DNA from: Dermabacter sp.
GTDB lineage: Bacteria > Actinomycetota > Actinomycetes > Actinomycetales > Dermabacteraceae
Assembly (NCBI GenBank): GCA_030538475.1
Contig: JAUNTX010000004.1
Coordinates: forward strand, 124,001 to 188,000
Direction of reading: 5' to 3'
Length of the DNA stretch: 64,000 nucleotides
The notes beneath the pieces were generated by a model. The model did not search any database. It was not told where the DNA came from and was given only the letters and a program-made list of their open reading frames with translations. A program made the translations under genes and the position numbers. This document shows, piece by piece, positions 37,391 through 46,552 of the stretch (position 1 is the stretch's first letter; each line of letters begins with the position of its first letter).

Positions 37391-38397
37391 CAAACCCGAC
37401 CTGCCAACTGACGATCGACGACCTTTCTCTCGGATTCGACGCGGGGGATGACCATATCCGCATCCTCAAGAATGTCAGCCTGAGCCTCGAACGGGGCAGG
37501 ATGCTGGCAATCGTCGGTGAATCCGGTTGCGGAAAGTCGATGACCGCGCACAGTATCCTTCGCCTTCTGCCAGACGCCGCACGAATCACCAGCGGTCAGA
37601 TATCGCTGATGACGGGTTCGGGAGAGGCGGTGGAGATCGCCGCCCTGCCGCAGCACGGCAAGGTCCTGCGAAGCATCCGCGGCGGCGAGATAGGGATGGT
37701 CTTTCAAGACGCGATGACGGCGCTCAACCCGTCGCACACTGTCGGCCGTCAGACCGCTGAGTCGCTTCGGCAGCACAGAGGAGTGAGTAAGGAAGACGCC
37801 AAGGCTCAAGTGATTGAGCTTTTTCGTGAGCTGGGGATTCCCGAGCCGGAAACACGATACGGCGCATACCCTCATGAGCTTTCCGGCGGGATGCGGCAGA
37901 GGATAATGATCGCCATTGCTATGATCAACCAGCCCAGCATCTTGATAGCTGATGAGCCAACGACGGCGCTCGATGTCACCATCCAGGCTCAGATCATGAC
38001 GCTGATCAAACGCCTACAAAGCGAGGGCGATACCAGCGTCATTCTCATTACACACAACATGGGCGTGGTGGCTGAGTATGCCGACGATATCGCCGTCATG
38101 TACATGGGTCGCGTTGTTGAATTGGGTCCGGTGCACACGGTCCTACGCTCGCCAGCTCATCCATACACCCAGGCTCTCGTCGCCTCGGTGCCAAGGATCG
38201 ACATGGACCGCGATGCTCCGCTCACGACCATACGGGGTTCCACCCCGAACCCGACCGAGCTGGGGACCGGGTGCGAGTTCGCAGACCGCTGCCCCGTTGT
38301 CCTGCCCCAGTGCCGCGAAGGCTTGATTCCATTGATCGCCCTGACGTCAACACATAGGGCGCGCTGCGTTCGAGTGGAAGGAGTGAGTGACTCATGA
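37387..38397 (+). CDS. Dpp/Opp-type ABC transporter ATPase (DppD-like)
   Basis: 336 residues. Walker A GESGCGKS (44-51), signature [11 protein letters not shown], Walker [16 protein letters not shown]-loop ITHNMGVV. The C-terminal oligopeptide-transporter domain has the cysteine cluster [14 protein letters not shown] that may hold an Fe-S cluster. It overlaps both neighbours by 4 nt, so translation is coupled. Confidence 0.95.
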   Translation: MTNPTCQLTIDDLSLGFDAGDDHIRILKNVSLSLERGRMLAIVGESGCGKSMTAHSILRLLPDAARITSGQISLMTGSGEAVEIAALPQHGKVLRSIRGGEIGMVFQDAMTALNPSHTVGRQTAESLRQHRGVSKEDAKAQVIELFRELGIPEPETRYGAYPHELSGGMRQRIMIAIAMINQPSILIADEPTTALDVTIQAQIMTLIKRLQSEGDTSVILITHNMGVVAEYADDIAVMYMGRVVELGPVHTVLRSPAHPYTQALVASVPRIDMDRDAPLTTIRGSTPNPTELGTGCEFADRCPVVLPQCREGLIPLIALTSTHRARCVRVEGVSDS

Positions 38398-39407
38398 CCG
38401 ACGACGTCATCTACGAAGTCAAGGACCTCCATCGGGACTTCCCCGTGCGAGGAGGTGTTCTGCGTCGAACAGTCGCGCACGTCAAGGCCGTCGATGGAGT
38501 GTCACTGTCTGTCGAACGGGGCAAGACGTTCGGCATCCTCGGAGAGTCAGGGTCCGGAAAATCAACGGTTGCACGGATCATGGCACTCATCGACAAGCCG
38601 ACCTCCGGGTCGCTGCACTTCCGCACAGCTGACGGAGACAGTCATCAGCTCGACAAGCTCACCGGAGCCAGGCGGCAGGAGCTTCAGCGCCGCGTGCAGA
38701 TGGTCTTCCAAGATCCCTACGCGGTGTTCAACCCCCGACAGCGAGTAATCGACAGCTTCCAAGACGTGCTCAAGGCCTATGGAGTGCGGACGCCGAACGA
38801 GCGCCGCGACCGCATCCTCGAAGCGCTTGACTACGTCAGCATGCGCCCCGAATACCTCAATAGATACCCGCACGAACTCTCCGGCGGGCAACGCCAACGA
38901 TTGAGCATTGCCCGGGCACTCAGCCCCCGCCCGGATGTCCTCATCTGTGACGAGTCAGTATCTGCGCTCGACGTTTCCGTTCAAGCGCAGGTCTTGAACC
39001 TCCTTCGGAGTATCCAGTGTGAAACGGGCATTACCTACGTGTTCATCGCGCACGACCTGAGCGTCGTTCGCTACATGAGCGACTCGGTTGCGGTCATGTA
39101 CCTGGGTCAGGTCATGGAGGTCCTCGGCTCCGACACGATGCACCTCGAAGCACGGCACCCATACACAAAGGCGCTCATCGAGGCCGTTCCGTCAGCAGAC
39201 GTCGATCGCCCAAGTAGCGGTCGTCCACTCACGGGCGATATCCCCAGCCCGATCAATCGGCCACCTGGATGCCCGTTCGCCACTCGATGCCCCGTGCGGG
39301 TAGACATCTGCGATGTGCAGAAGCCGTCTCTTCTCCCAGTGATCAACCGCCAACAGCAGGTCGTCGCCTGCCATGTCGTCCACGCTTCAACGAAAGTTCC
39401 CTCATGA
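38394..39407 (+). CDS. Dpp/Opp-type ABC transporter ATPase (DppF-like)
   Basis: 337 residues. Walker A GESGSGKS (50-57), VFQDPYAVFNPRQRV, signature HELSGGQRQRL, Walker B VLICDESVSALDVS, H-loop FIAHDLSVVRYM, and the C-terminal CPFATRCPVRVDIC cluster. With the DppD-like protein it powers the importer, so unlike the two CUT1 importers in this window this system brings its own ATPases. It overlaps the next gene by 4 nt. Confidence 0.95.
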   Translation: MTDDVIYEVKDLHRDFPVRGGVLRRTVAHVKAVDGVSLSVERGKTFGILGESGSGKSTVARIMALIDKPTSGSLHFRTADGDSHQLDKLTGARRQELQRRVQMVFQDPYAVFNPRQRVIDSFQDVLKAYGVRTPNERRDRILEALDYVSMRPEYLNRYPHELSGGQRQRLSIARALSPRPDVLICDESVSALDVSVQAQVLNLLRSIQCETGITYVFIAHDLSVVRYMSDSVAVMYLGQVMEVLGSDTMHLEARHPYTKALIEAVPSADVDRPSSGRPLTGDIPSPINRPPGCPFATRCPVRVDICDVQKPSLLPVINRQQQVVACHVVHASTKVPS

Positions 39408-40822
39408 AACTCCACCTGTTCCACTACTCGGTGATCAATCTGCACTTCACATCTGGAATGGCGCTGCGAGTTGGGGAGTTCCGAAAAGACGGGCGCTCCC
39501 CGTTCTTCACCGAGGGCTACTTCGGTTCACCCAAACTTCCGTGGGAGGTGCGGTACGACAACTCCTATCCCAACGTCATGTTCGACGATAAAGACGGCAA
39601 GTGGAAGCTTTACTACACGCTCTTCATTGTTGATCCAGACGCGGAACGTACGCCGTTGGAGGAGCGGCCACACACGCATTATGCACCTTCGGCTGAGCGC
39701 ATCACAGGCGTCTGCTACGCGGAGTCGCACGATGGAGTCACGTGGGAGCGCCCGAACTTGGGGATTGTCGAGTTCCGGGGTAGCAGAGAGAACAACATCT
39801 TGTTCAAGCACGCTCACGGCACCGGTGTCTTCCTCGACGAAGTCGAGACAGATCCGGACCGGCGCTACAAGCTGATCACGAAGCTCGAGTACTCCACTCG
39901 CAACCACTTCATGGTCTCCGCGTTCTCACCCGACGGGATCACCTGGAGTGAACCCATCCCGTGGCGGAACCACAACCCCAAGGCCGACACGCACAACTTC
40001 GTGTTTCGCGACCCCGACACCAGGGAGTTCGTTCTCATCACGCGCGTCATGCGTGACGGCATCAGAGTTGTTGCGCGCTCCACCAGCCGCGACTTCGTGA
40101 CATGGAGCGAGCCGGTAGAGGTCATGCGCGGACGCGGCCCAGGCGCGCAGGTCTACTCCATGCCCGTCATGCCCTACGACGGAACATTCTTGGGATTCCC
40201 CTCAATCTATCGAGAAGGCGACAGATCCGCACCGGACTTCGATCTCGTGGATTTGGGGCTCGCCTTCTCCCGCACCACTGAGCACTGGGAGCTTCTTTCA
40301 GACAGCGATTCCCCGCTGCCACGCGGTGAGGGATCCTATCCGGACGGCGCCTTCGATTCGAGTTGCGTCTACGCAGCCATGCCTCTTCCTGTCGGCGACG
40401 AACTCGTCATGTACTACATGGGTGGAAACGGGCCGCATACGGACCATCGCGAAACGTCCTTTGGGCGAGCCAGCATCCACCGCGATAAGGTCGCGTACTA
40501 CTCGCCCTCTGGCGCAGAGGAGGGGACGTTGGTTATTGGCCCTTTGAGCATCTTCGGTTCCACTATCGAGCTTTTTGCTGATGTCGATGAGGGTGGGTGC
40601 ATCGAATACGATGTGGTCCGGGACTTGCGTGGGGGTTCCGCGCTGCAGGGTTTTGAGCGCGGAAACTGCGTGCCGATCGATCGATCCGGAGTCACCCGAC
40701 TAAGTTTCGCCAATGCAGACTTTGAGGATCTTGGCGGGGGGCATTGCTTTATCAGGGCCTTCGCGCGTGACGCTCGTCTCTACACCCTTGCAGGAGACGT
40801 TATGGCGAAGCATATGCTTTGA
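39404..40822 (+). CDS. Uncharacterised five-bladed beta-propeller protein (GH43/GH32-like fold)
   Basis: 472 residues. No signal peptide. The blades are shown by repeated strand patterns (DKDGKWKLYYTLFIVD, CYAESHDGVTWERPN, FVFRDPDTREFVLITRV, RDFVTWSEPVEVM, DELVMYYMGGNGPHTDH), as in GH32/GH43/GH130-type propellers. FDDKDGKWKLYYT followed by ESHDGVTWERP resembles the substrate face of such enzymes, but I cannot name the catalytic residues. It overlaps the last ATPase gene and is 3 nt before the GntR gene, inside a sialidase operon. It may therefore be a glycosidase, phosphorylase or esterase acting on imported sialo-glycans. Confidence 0.6.
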   Translation: MKLHLFHYSVINLHFTSGMALRVGEFRKDGRSPFFTEGYFGSPKLPWEVRYDNSYPNVMFDDKDGKWKLYYTLFIVDPDAERTPLEERPHTHYAPSAERITGVCYAESHDGVTWERPNLGIVEFRGSRENNILFKHAHGTGVFLDEVETDPDRRYKLITKLEYSTRNHFMVSAFSPDGITWSEPIPWRNHNPKADTHNFVFRDPDTREFVLITRVMRDGIRVVARSTSRDFVTWSEPVEVMRGRGPGAQVYSMPVMPYDGTFLGFPSIYREGDRSAPDFDLVDLGLAFSRTTEHWELLSDSDSPLPRGEGSYPDGAFDSSCVYAAMPLPVGDELVMYYMGGNGPHTDHRETSFGRASIHRDKVAYYSPSGAEEGTLVIGPLSIFGSTIELFADVDEGGCIEYDVVRDLRGGSALQGFERGNCVPIDRSGVTRLSFANADFEDLGGGHCFIRAFARDARLYTLAGDVMAKHML

Positions 40823-40825
40823 GCT

Positions 40826-41617
40826 ATGAATGACGTTCGAGAATCGCCTCATCCGCCCGCGCAGCTCACGCGCGCCCAGAGGACCGCGGAGAAAATCAAG
40901 GACATGATCGTCGCTGCTGGAATGCAGCCGGGCGATCTCCTTCCATCGGAAAGCGAGTTGTGTGAGACGCTCAATGTGAGCCGCACGGTTCTCCGTGAGG
41001 CGGCGAAGACCCTGCAAGCGCAAGACATCGTGACCATGCGGCAGGGGAGAGGGACTTTCGTTGGATATTTGAGCCTGGATGCACTGGTTAACCAGGTAAC
41101 GTTTCATGCTCTGTTGCGCCCTCACGAAACGCCCAAGCGGCTTCTTGACGTTCTTGATGTCCGTCAGGTGCTGGAATGTGGACTCTTAGAGGATCTGATC
41201 GAGAAGGATCTCAAGCCCGATGCCCAGCAGATCGAGGGCATCCTTGATCGCATGCAGGTGGAGAGTGAAGTCGGAGCGGTGCGCGCGTCGACAGACTTCT
41301 TGTTCCATCGCGCTCTGTTTCGGCGGTTGAATAATGATATAGCCGCCGAGCTGCTCGCGGCCTACTGGGGTATCTACGAAACGATGTGGCGACTGCTGCC
41401 TCCCGTGTCTGAAGACTTGCGCCATGGTGCACATGTGGATACCCATCGGAACATCTTTCTGGCTGTCATGGATGGTGATGTCGTGCAGTCGCAAGCGCTC
41501 ATGCGGGATCATTTTCTCCCGCTGCGGTCGCGCCTTACGTCGCTTCCCAAGGGAGCGCAGAATCAGGAGTTGGTATGGTCACGGAGTTCCCCGTTTTCGA
41601 ACGCGACGGAGGAGTAG
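40826..41617 (+). CDS. GntR-family regulator with FCD domain
   Basis: 263 residues. The winged helix covers about 15-80 (MQPGDLLPSESELCETLNVSRTVLREAAKTL), followed by RQGRGTFVG, and an all-helical FCD effector domain with metal/ligand residues such as ASTDFLFHRALFRRLNN and HVDTHRNIFLAVMDGD. NanR, the sialic-acid repressor, is of this type. The gene starts 3 nt after the propeller gene with no clear ribosome-binding site and ends inside the sialidase gene (43-bp overlap). It probably represses the operon at the dyad near 33845. Confidence 0.88.
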   Translation: MNDVRESPHPPAQLTRAQRTAEKIKDMIVAAGMQPGDLLPSESELCETLNVSRTVLREAAKTLQAQDIVTMRQGRGTFVGYLSLDALVNQVTFHALLRPHETPKRLLDVLDVRQVLECGLLEDLIEKDLKPDAQQIEGILDRMQVESEVGAVRASTDFLFHRALFRRLNNDIAAELLAAYWGIYETMWRLLPPVSEDLRHGAHVDTHRNIFLAVMDGDVVQSQALMRDHFLPLRSRLTSLPKGAQNQELVWSRSSPFSNATEE

Positions 41618-43149
41618 AGAGCGCGTTCTTCCGAATCCCTTTCCTCCTCTTGACAGATTCCGGAACCTTGATCGCAGGATCCGACGCCAACCGTGGCACA
41701 ACGGGAGATTCTGCGGACAACATCGATGTCGTGATTCGGAGGAAGCCGCATGCCCGGCGGCATCCCGCACAGTCTGGCTGGGGTGCGCCCTTCGTTCCTC
41801 CTGCACTTGACCTCGACGACTACTCGCCGAAGCCCGGGTATCAGCAGGCGAGTTCCTCGGTGATCGACGGGGCTATCGTTCAAGCGGCTCGAGGCCGCAT
41901 TATCCTTCTCGTTGACCTGTTCGCATGGAATGGGGGCGTGTTTGAGTTTTCGCATATCAACAGTCATCTTCAGTCGGAAGGTGGTCGGGCGCGGGAGATT
42001 GTCCCTGGTCATGGTTTCGCCATGGTTGAGGGCCGATGGATGTGGTTGCTGGCGTCAAGCAACGTTAAAGGTAGCGCCGATGGGGCACTGGACAATATCA
42101 ACCTGAACATTGAACGAACCAAGTTCGATCATGTTGCTGACGTATGGGGCCCGAAGGACGCTGCCGGCCGCAGCATTATTTATGCGCTCGATGGGGTTCC
42201 TGAGGGGTACGGGGAGAAGTTTAGTCCGGTGGACGACAGTCATCTGCGACGCGGCGCACGCAGCGGGTTCACGCTAGGCGCCGACTTTGAGCTATTCGAG
42301 GACGGTGAACAGGTGACCACCCTTCAGAAGGGGGAAGGGGCGGCGGGCTGCATCCCGATGCGCGTGTACTACGAAGATTCGCCATTGCAGCCATACAATA
42401 CGTCCTACATCCTCCAAGTCGTCTCGGATGACGATGGGGTCACCTGGGCGGCCGAACAGATCATTAGCCCGCAGGTAGCTCCGGAAAATACGGCACACTT
42501 CATTCTTGGACCCGGTGCGGGCATGCGCGTCTCCCAGGGGAGATACTCCGGTCGACTGATGGTTCCCGTGTACTACCGCGAAGTGGGTGCATCGAAGAAC
42601 TACTGTGCAGTCATCTATTCTGACGATTCAGGTTCGACGTGGAATCTCGGTGGCGCTATTGTTGCGGAACAATCACTGACTGAGGCCTGTGTCGTAGAAG
42701 CCCCCGGCGGGGCCGTGCAGATCTTTGCGCGCAACACCGGAGCATCGGGCGGGCGGGTCGTCTCCGCATGGAGTACAACCGGCGGTGAGACGTGGGGCAA
42801 TGTACATAGCGCACTAGGCGACACTGACCCTGGCGTGAACTGCCAAGTGTCTGCACTGACCTTTGAGGCCGGTGGCGAAACGTACTGTGCGCTGGCAACG
42901 GCGACCCACGTTACTCGCGACCACGGCGTTATCTTCGTGGGCCGGTGGGAGAGATCCAGCGACGGACAGATGAAGGTTCGGTGGCTGGCAGAAGAGACCG
43001 TCACCCGTGACAAGTTCGCCTATTCGTCGATGGCGCATCTTGGCGAGGGTCGGATTGGAATTCTGTACGAAACTTCCCCGACACCGTTATGGTCCGACGG
43101 CCTCCGAGCGATGTTCTATCAAGAGGTCGTTGTGGCACCCGGTGCTTAA
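41575..43149 (+). CDS. Sialidase (neuraminidase, GH33-type), apparently intracellular
   Basis: 524 residues without a signal peptide or sortase signal. The FRIP motif is FFRIP (18-22), followed by LIAGSDANRGTTGDSADNID, which contains the first triad arginine and the catalytic acid region; Asp boxes are SDDDGVTW, SDDSGSTW and STTGGETW. A Tyr/Glu pair in GRIGILYETSP near the C-terminus supplies the nucleophile region. It releases terminal sialic acid. CAGGAG lies 5 nt before the ATG, inside the gntR gene. Together with the importer, this suggests that sialo-oligosaccharides are cut inside the cell. No nanA, nanE or nanK gene is linked in this window. Confidence 0.9.
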   Translation: MVTEFPVFERDGGVESAFFRIPFLLLTDSGTLIAGSDANRGTTGDSADNIDVVIRRKPHARRHPAQSGWGAPFVPPALDLDDYSPKPGYQQASSSVIDGAIVQAARGRIILLVDLFAWNGGVFEFSHINSHLQSEGGRAREIVPGHGFAMVEGRWMWLLASSNVKGSADGALDNINLNIERTKFDHVADVWGPKDAAGRSIIYALDGVPEGYGEKFSPVDDSHLRRGARSGFTLGADFELFEDGEQVTTLQKGEGAAGCIPMRVYYEDSPLQPYNTSYILQVVSDDDGVTWAAEQIISPQVAPENTAHFILGPGAGMRVSQGRYSGRLMVPVYYREVGASKNYCAVIYSDDSGSTWNLGGAIVAEQSLTEACVVEAPGGAVQIFARNTGASGGRVVSAWSTTGGETWGNVHSALGDTDPGVNCQVSALTFEAGGETYCALATATHVTRDHGVIFVGRWERSSDGQMKVRWLAEETVTRDKFAYSSMAHLGEGRIGILYETSPTPLWSDGLRAMFYQEVVVAPGA

Positions 43150-43214
43150 CGGGCGTCTCAGGGTCCGCGTTCCTGCCGTCGGAGGGCTTCGTCGATAGCG
43201 GCGCTTGAGGCTGT

Positions 43215-45731
43215 CTACCCGAGAAGTTCGGCCAGGGCCGCCATGAGGTGCGGATCCACCTGCTCGTAGGTATTGAGCTGGGGGAGGTGGCCCATCGGTG
43301 CGCGGCCCATCGCGCCAAGCTGGCGGACGGCGCCGCGGCCGTGGTCACGGACCGCCGCGCTTATGGCTTCCTTGAGGGAGTATCCGATTTCGGCGTCGTC
43401 GATCAGGCGGTGGACCTGGGCGCGCGCTTCAGTGCTGAGCTCGGCGGTTCCGTTGGCCGCCTGGGAGAATCCGCGACTGCGGAGAGTGACTGGAGTGCCG
43501 GGCCTGACCCCGGCAATGCTCACTCGAAGGGCGCCCGGGGCGGGCGTATCTGCCGCCGTCGGCCGGTGGACGGCCTGGGCCCTGGCGTGAGGGGGCTCGT
43601 GGATCTCGGTGATGTCCGCACCGTCGATCTCGAGGCCGGTGAAAGCGGTGCGGTCGAATCCGTGGAAGGCGAACGTCCATTGCCGTGCACTCAAGGCCTC
43701 TACTGACTCGGTGGGGGACGTCGCAGGGACGTCGATCGTGAGCGCCCCGTCCCGAGGGCTCACGCGAATGTTCACGTGGCTCCATGCCGGTCCTTCGTGA
43801 CCAGGCCATTCATCGTGAAGGACAAACTCGCCTTCAGCGCCTGCGGTCACGATGATCTCCAGGGCCGACGGGGGAGTGCTGGCCTCGGCGAGGGTGTCCT
43901 CGCGCGGGGTCAGCGGCACGATTCCTCCGGCACGCATAAGCACCGGGATGGACTCGAGCGATCGGAACATGCGCTGCACAGTGCGGCCGGAATACCAGGT
44001 GCCGGTGAACAGGTCGATCCACTCGCCCTCGGGCACATACACGTCTGCGCTTGCTCTGTTCAGCCCCGAATGCCCTGGCCGGATGATGGGCGCCACGAGC
44101 ATCTGCGACCCAAAAAGGTACTCGTCACGGTACTCGTATGCCCGCGGATCCTGATCTTCGAAGTACACGGGCTCCACCAGCGAGCGGCCCTCGTGGTGGG
44201 CGCGATAGTTCATGGCGTGCAGATACGGCAAGAGACGGTGGCGTAAGCGCAGGTGCGCCGCCATCACTTCACCGTGCGGAAGCGGGAAGTTCCACGGCTC
44301 CTTCCCTGAGAACTCGGAGTTCGATGAGTGCAGGCGCATGATCGGGGAGAAGACTCCGAACTGCACCCAGCGGGTCGCCAACTCGTTGTCCCGGTAGCCC
44401 TCCATGTGGCCGCCAATGTCGTGGCTCCACCAGCCGTAGCCGATGTTGGCCGCTGCAGCGGTAAAGCGTGGCTGAAACGCCAAGGAATCCCAGGTGACCA
44501 GTGAGTCCCCAGAGAAGCCGACGGGGTAGCGGTGGGAGCCGGGCCCCGCGTAACGCGAGAACGTGAGGGGGCGCTCAAGGGTCCGAGCGCTGTGCGAAAA
44601 ATGCTCGTGGTTGAGCACCCATAGTGGGTCGACGCCCTCGGTGCTGGAATAGGGGCCGGACTGCCAATCCACCCACCAAAAGTCCGTGCCAAGATCCTCC
44701 AGGCCCCGATGCAGGACCTCGAAGTAGGCCTCCATGAAGGCTGGGTTATTCACGTCGAAGGGAATCGGCGTGCCGTCGGACGCCCGCCCCATCCGCTCGC
44801 ACATCGCGGTGTACGCGTCCTCGTGAGAGCGCACCCCGTCGGCCGGGTGAACGTTCAACGTCACGGCCAGACCGCGGTCGTGGAGCGCCTCTTGGAAGGC
44901 GGCGGGATCGGGAAAGAGATCCCTGTTCCACGTGTAGCCCGTCCACCCCGAACCCAACGCGGGATCAATCTGCGTCAGGTGCCAATCCATATCGATCACA
45001 GCGACGGCCAGCGGAATGCCCTCATCCCGAAAAGCATCCGTGAGTTCCAGGTAGCTGGCTGCGGTATAGGGGTGGAAGCGCGACCACCAGTTCCCAAGGG
45101 CCCAGCGAGGAAGCAGCGGTTGCGGCCCGCTGAGGGAGAAGAAATCTCTGACGGCGGCCACGTGGTCGTGGCCCGCAGCAAAGACGTAGAGGTCCTGGGC
45201 GCCGTCCTCGACGGGGCGTGCGGCAAGCGAGCCGGCGGCCGTCACAACCATTGATCGGGCATCGTCGATCACTGCATAGCCGAGGCGGGAGTTCACGCCG
45301 GCCTCTAGCGGCACGGCCCCGTCGGCGACATCGAGGGTGCGCGCAGCGCCACCCAGGTTGCCGTCGAGGCTGCGGGCGGTGTGCCCAGCGTCCGCACGGG
45401 CCCGGTCTGCCGGCAACGCGAGGTCCTGCCCGAATCGCCACACCGAGTGGTAGGCGGAGACCCCACCGAGAACCTCAATCTTCAGCCCGTTGGTACTGAA
45501 GGGACCGCGGTCGTATTCGAGCCGGAAGTTCTCCGTGGTGAGCGTGAGCCGCCCCTGGTATTCGCCCACCGTGAAGTGCTCGGGGTCGAGTGTGAGCTGA
45601 CGATTTATCGCCATCGTGGTGGGGCGGTTCTCGAACATCCCCGTGGGGGAGTACTCCAGGCGCACGAGGCGTGGAGTCAGTGGCGTGACGCGGAAGTTCG
45701 GGCCCGAGAGCGCGGGGTGAGCGGAGGTCAT
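43215..45731 (-). CDS. GH31 alpha-glycosidase
   Basis: 838 residues, cytoplasmic (no signal peptide). The N-terminal beta-sandwich leads to the TIM barrel with VAVIDMDWHLTQIDPALG. The nucleophile is Asp355 in FWWVDWQSG and the acid/base is Asp409 in FSGDSLVTWDS; both are typical of GH31. The tail after about 780 contains a small helical domain (DAEIGYSLKEAISAAVRDHG). Specificity (glucose, xylose, galactose or other) cannot be read from the motifs. It is the last gene of an SBP-permease-permease-GH31 operon under a divergent LacI regulator. The end of this gene is duplicated at 33.6 kb. Confidence 0.92.
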   Translation of the reverse strand: MTSAHPALSGPNFRVTPLTPRLVRLEYSPTGMFENRPTTMAINRQLTLDPEHFTVGEYQGRLTLTTENFRLEYDRGPFSTNGLKIEVLGGVSAYHSVWRFGQDLALPADRARADAGHTARSLDGNLGGAARTLDVADGAVPLEAGVNSRLGYAVIDDARSMVVTAAGSLAARPVEDGAQDLYVFAAGHDHVAAVRDFFSLSGPQPLLPRWALGNWWSRFHPYTAASYLELTDAFRDEGIPLAVAVIDMDWHLTQIDPALGSGWTGYTWNRDLFPDPAAFQEALHDRGLAVTLNVHPADGVRSHEDAYTAMCERMGRASDGTPIPFDVNNPAFMEAYFEVLHRGLEDLGTDFWWVDWQSGPYSSTEGVDPLWVLNHEHFSHSARTLERPLTFSRYAGPGSHRYPVGFSGDSLVTWDSLAFQPRFTAAAANIGYGWWSHDIGGHMEGYRDNELATRWVQFGVFSPIMRLHSSNSEFSGKEPWNFPLPHGEVMAAHLRLRHRLLPYLHAMNYRAHHEGRSLVEPVYFEDQDPRAYEYRDEYLFGSQMLVAPIIRPGHSGLNRASADVYVPEGEWIDLFTGTWYSGRTVQRMFRSLESIPVLMRAGGIVPLTPREDTLAEASTPPSALEIIVTAGAEGEFVLHDEWPGHEGPAWSHVNIRVSPRDGALTIDVPATSPTESVEALSARQWTFAFHGFDRTAFTGLEIDGADITEIHEPPHARAQAVHRPTAADTPAPGALRVSIAGVRPGTPVTLRSRGFSQAANGTAELSTEARAQVHRLIDDAEIGYSLKEAISAAVRDHGRGAVRQLGAMGRAPMGHLPQLNTYEQVDPHLMAALAELLG

Positions 45732-45733
45732 GA

Positions 45734-46552
45734 TTATCCCTTGACGGCCGCGCTCGCCGCCCCTGCGATGAATCGCTTCTGAAAGAGGAGGTAGACGATG
45801 AGCACGGGGAGGATGGACAGTGTGGTAGCGGCGAACAGGCCACCGAAATCGGTGGAATAGCGGCCATTGAACGTCGTGAGGCCGACAGCGAGAACCTGCT
45901 TCGAGTCGTCATCGATCATCAAGTATGGCCACAGGTAGTCTTCCCACACCCATAGGAACTGGAAGATTGCCAGGGCGCTGATCGCGTTGGTGCTCATGGG
46001 CAAGATAATGCGGTGGAAGATGTAGATCTCCGACGCTCCATCGATGCGGGCAGCCTCCAACACGGAGTCTGGGATGGCATCCATCGACTGCTTCATCATG
46101 AAGATGCCGAAGCCGCTGAAGAGTGCCGGGATGATGATCGAGAACCATGAGCCTTTGAGCCCAATGTCGGAGAACATCGTGTACCGCGGGATGATGGTGA
46201 CCGCCCAGGGGAACATCATGGTGCCGAGAATGAACCCGAAGAGGGCGAGCCTGCCGCGAAACGCGTACTTCCCCAGCACGAAACCGGCCAGGCAGCTCGT
46301 GTAGATGGTGATGGCTGTGATCGTGACTGACAGAAAGACCGAGTTCCCGAAGAGCTGGAGGAAGTCGAACTTCTCCTGGATGTTCAGGAAGTTGTTGAAC
46401 GTCCATTCGCGGGGGAGGAAGGACTGGTCGAGTGCCCGAATCTCGCTGTTGGGTTTGAACGCGCTCAGCAGCATCCAGACAAACGGGAACACGGTGATGA
46501 TCCCCATCAGGATGAGACCCAGGTGGAGGACGATGACTCCTGTCTTACGCAT
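45734..46552 (-). CDS. Sugar ABC transporter permease (MalG type)
   Basis: 272 residues, six helices. The EAA loop is VLEAARIDGASEIYIFHRIILPM. The start overlaps the end of the upstream permease by 8 nt, and the stop lies 2 nt before the GH31 start. Part of the importer for the GH31 substrate; no ATPase is encoded nearby. Confidence 0.93.
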   Translation of the reverse strand: MRKTGVIVLHLGLILMGIITVFPFVWMLLSAFKPNSEIRALDQSFLPREWTFNNFLNIQEKFDFLQLFGNSVFLSVTITAITIYTSCLAGFVLGKYAFRGRLALFGFILGTMMFPWAVTIIPRYTMFSDIGLKGSWFSIIIPALFSGFGIFMMKQSMDAIPDSVLEAARIDGASEIYIFHRIILPMSTNAISALAIFQFLWVWEDYLWPYLMIDDDSKQVLAVGLTTFNGRYSTDFGGLFAATTLSILPVLIVYLLFQKRFIAGAASAAVKG

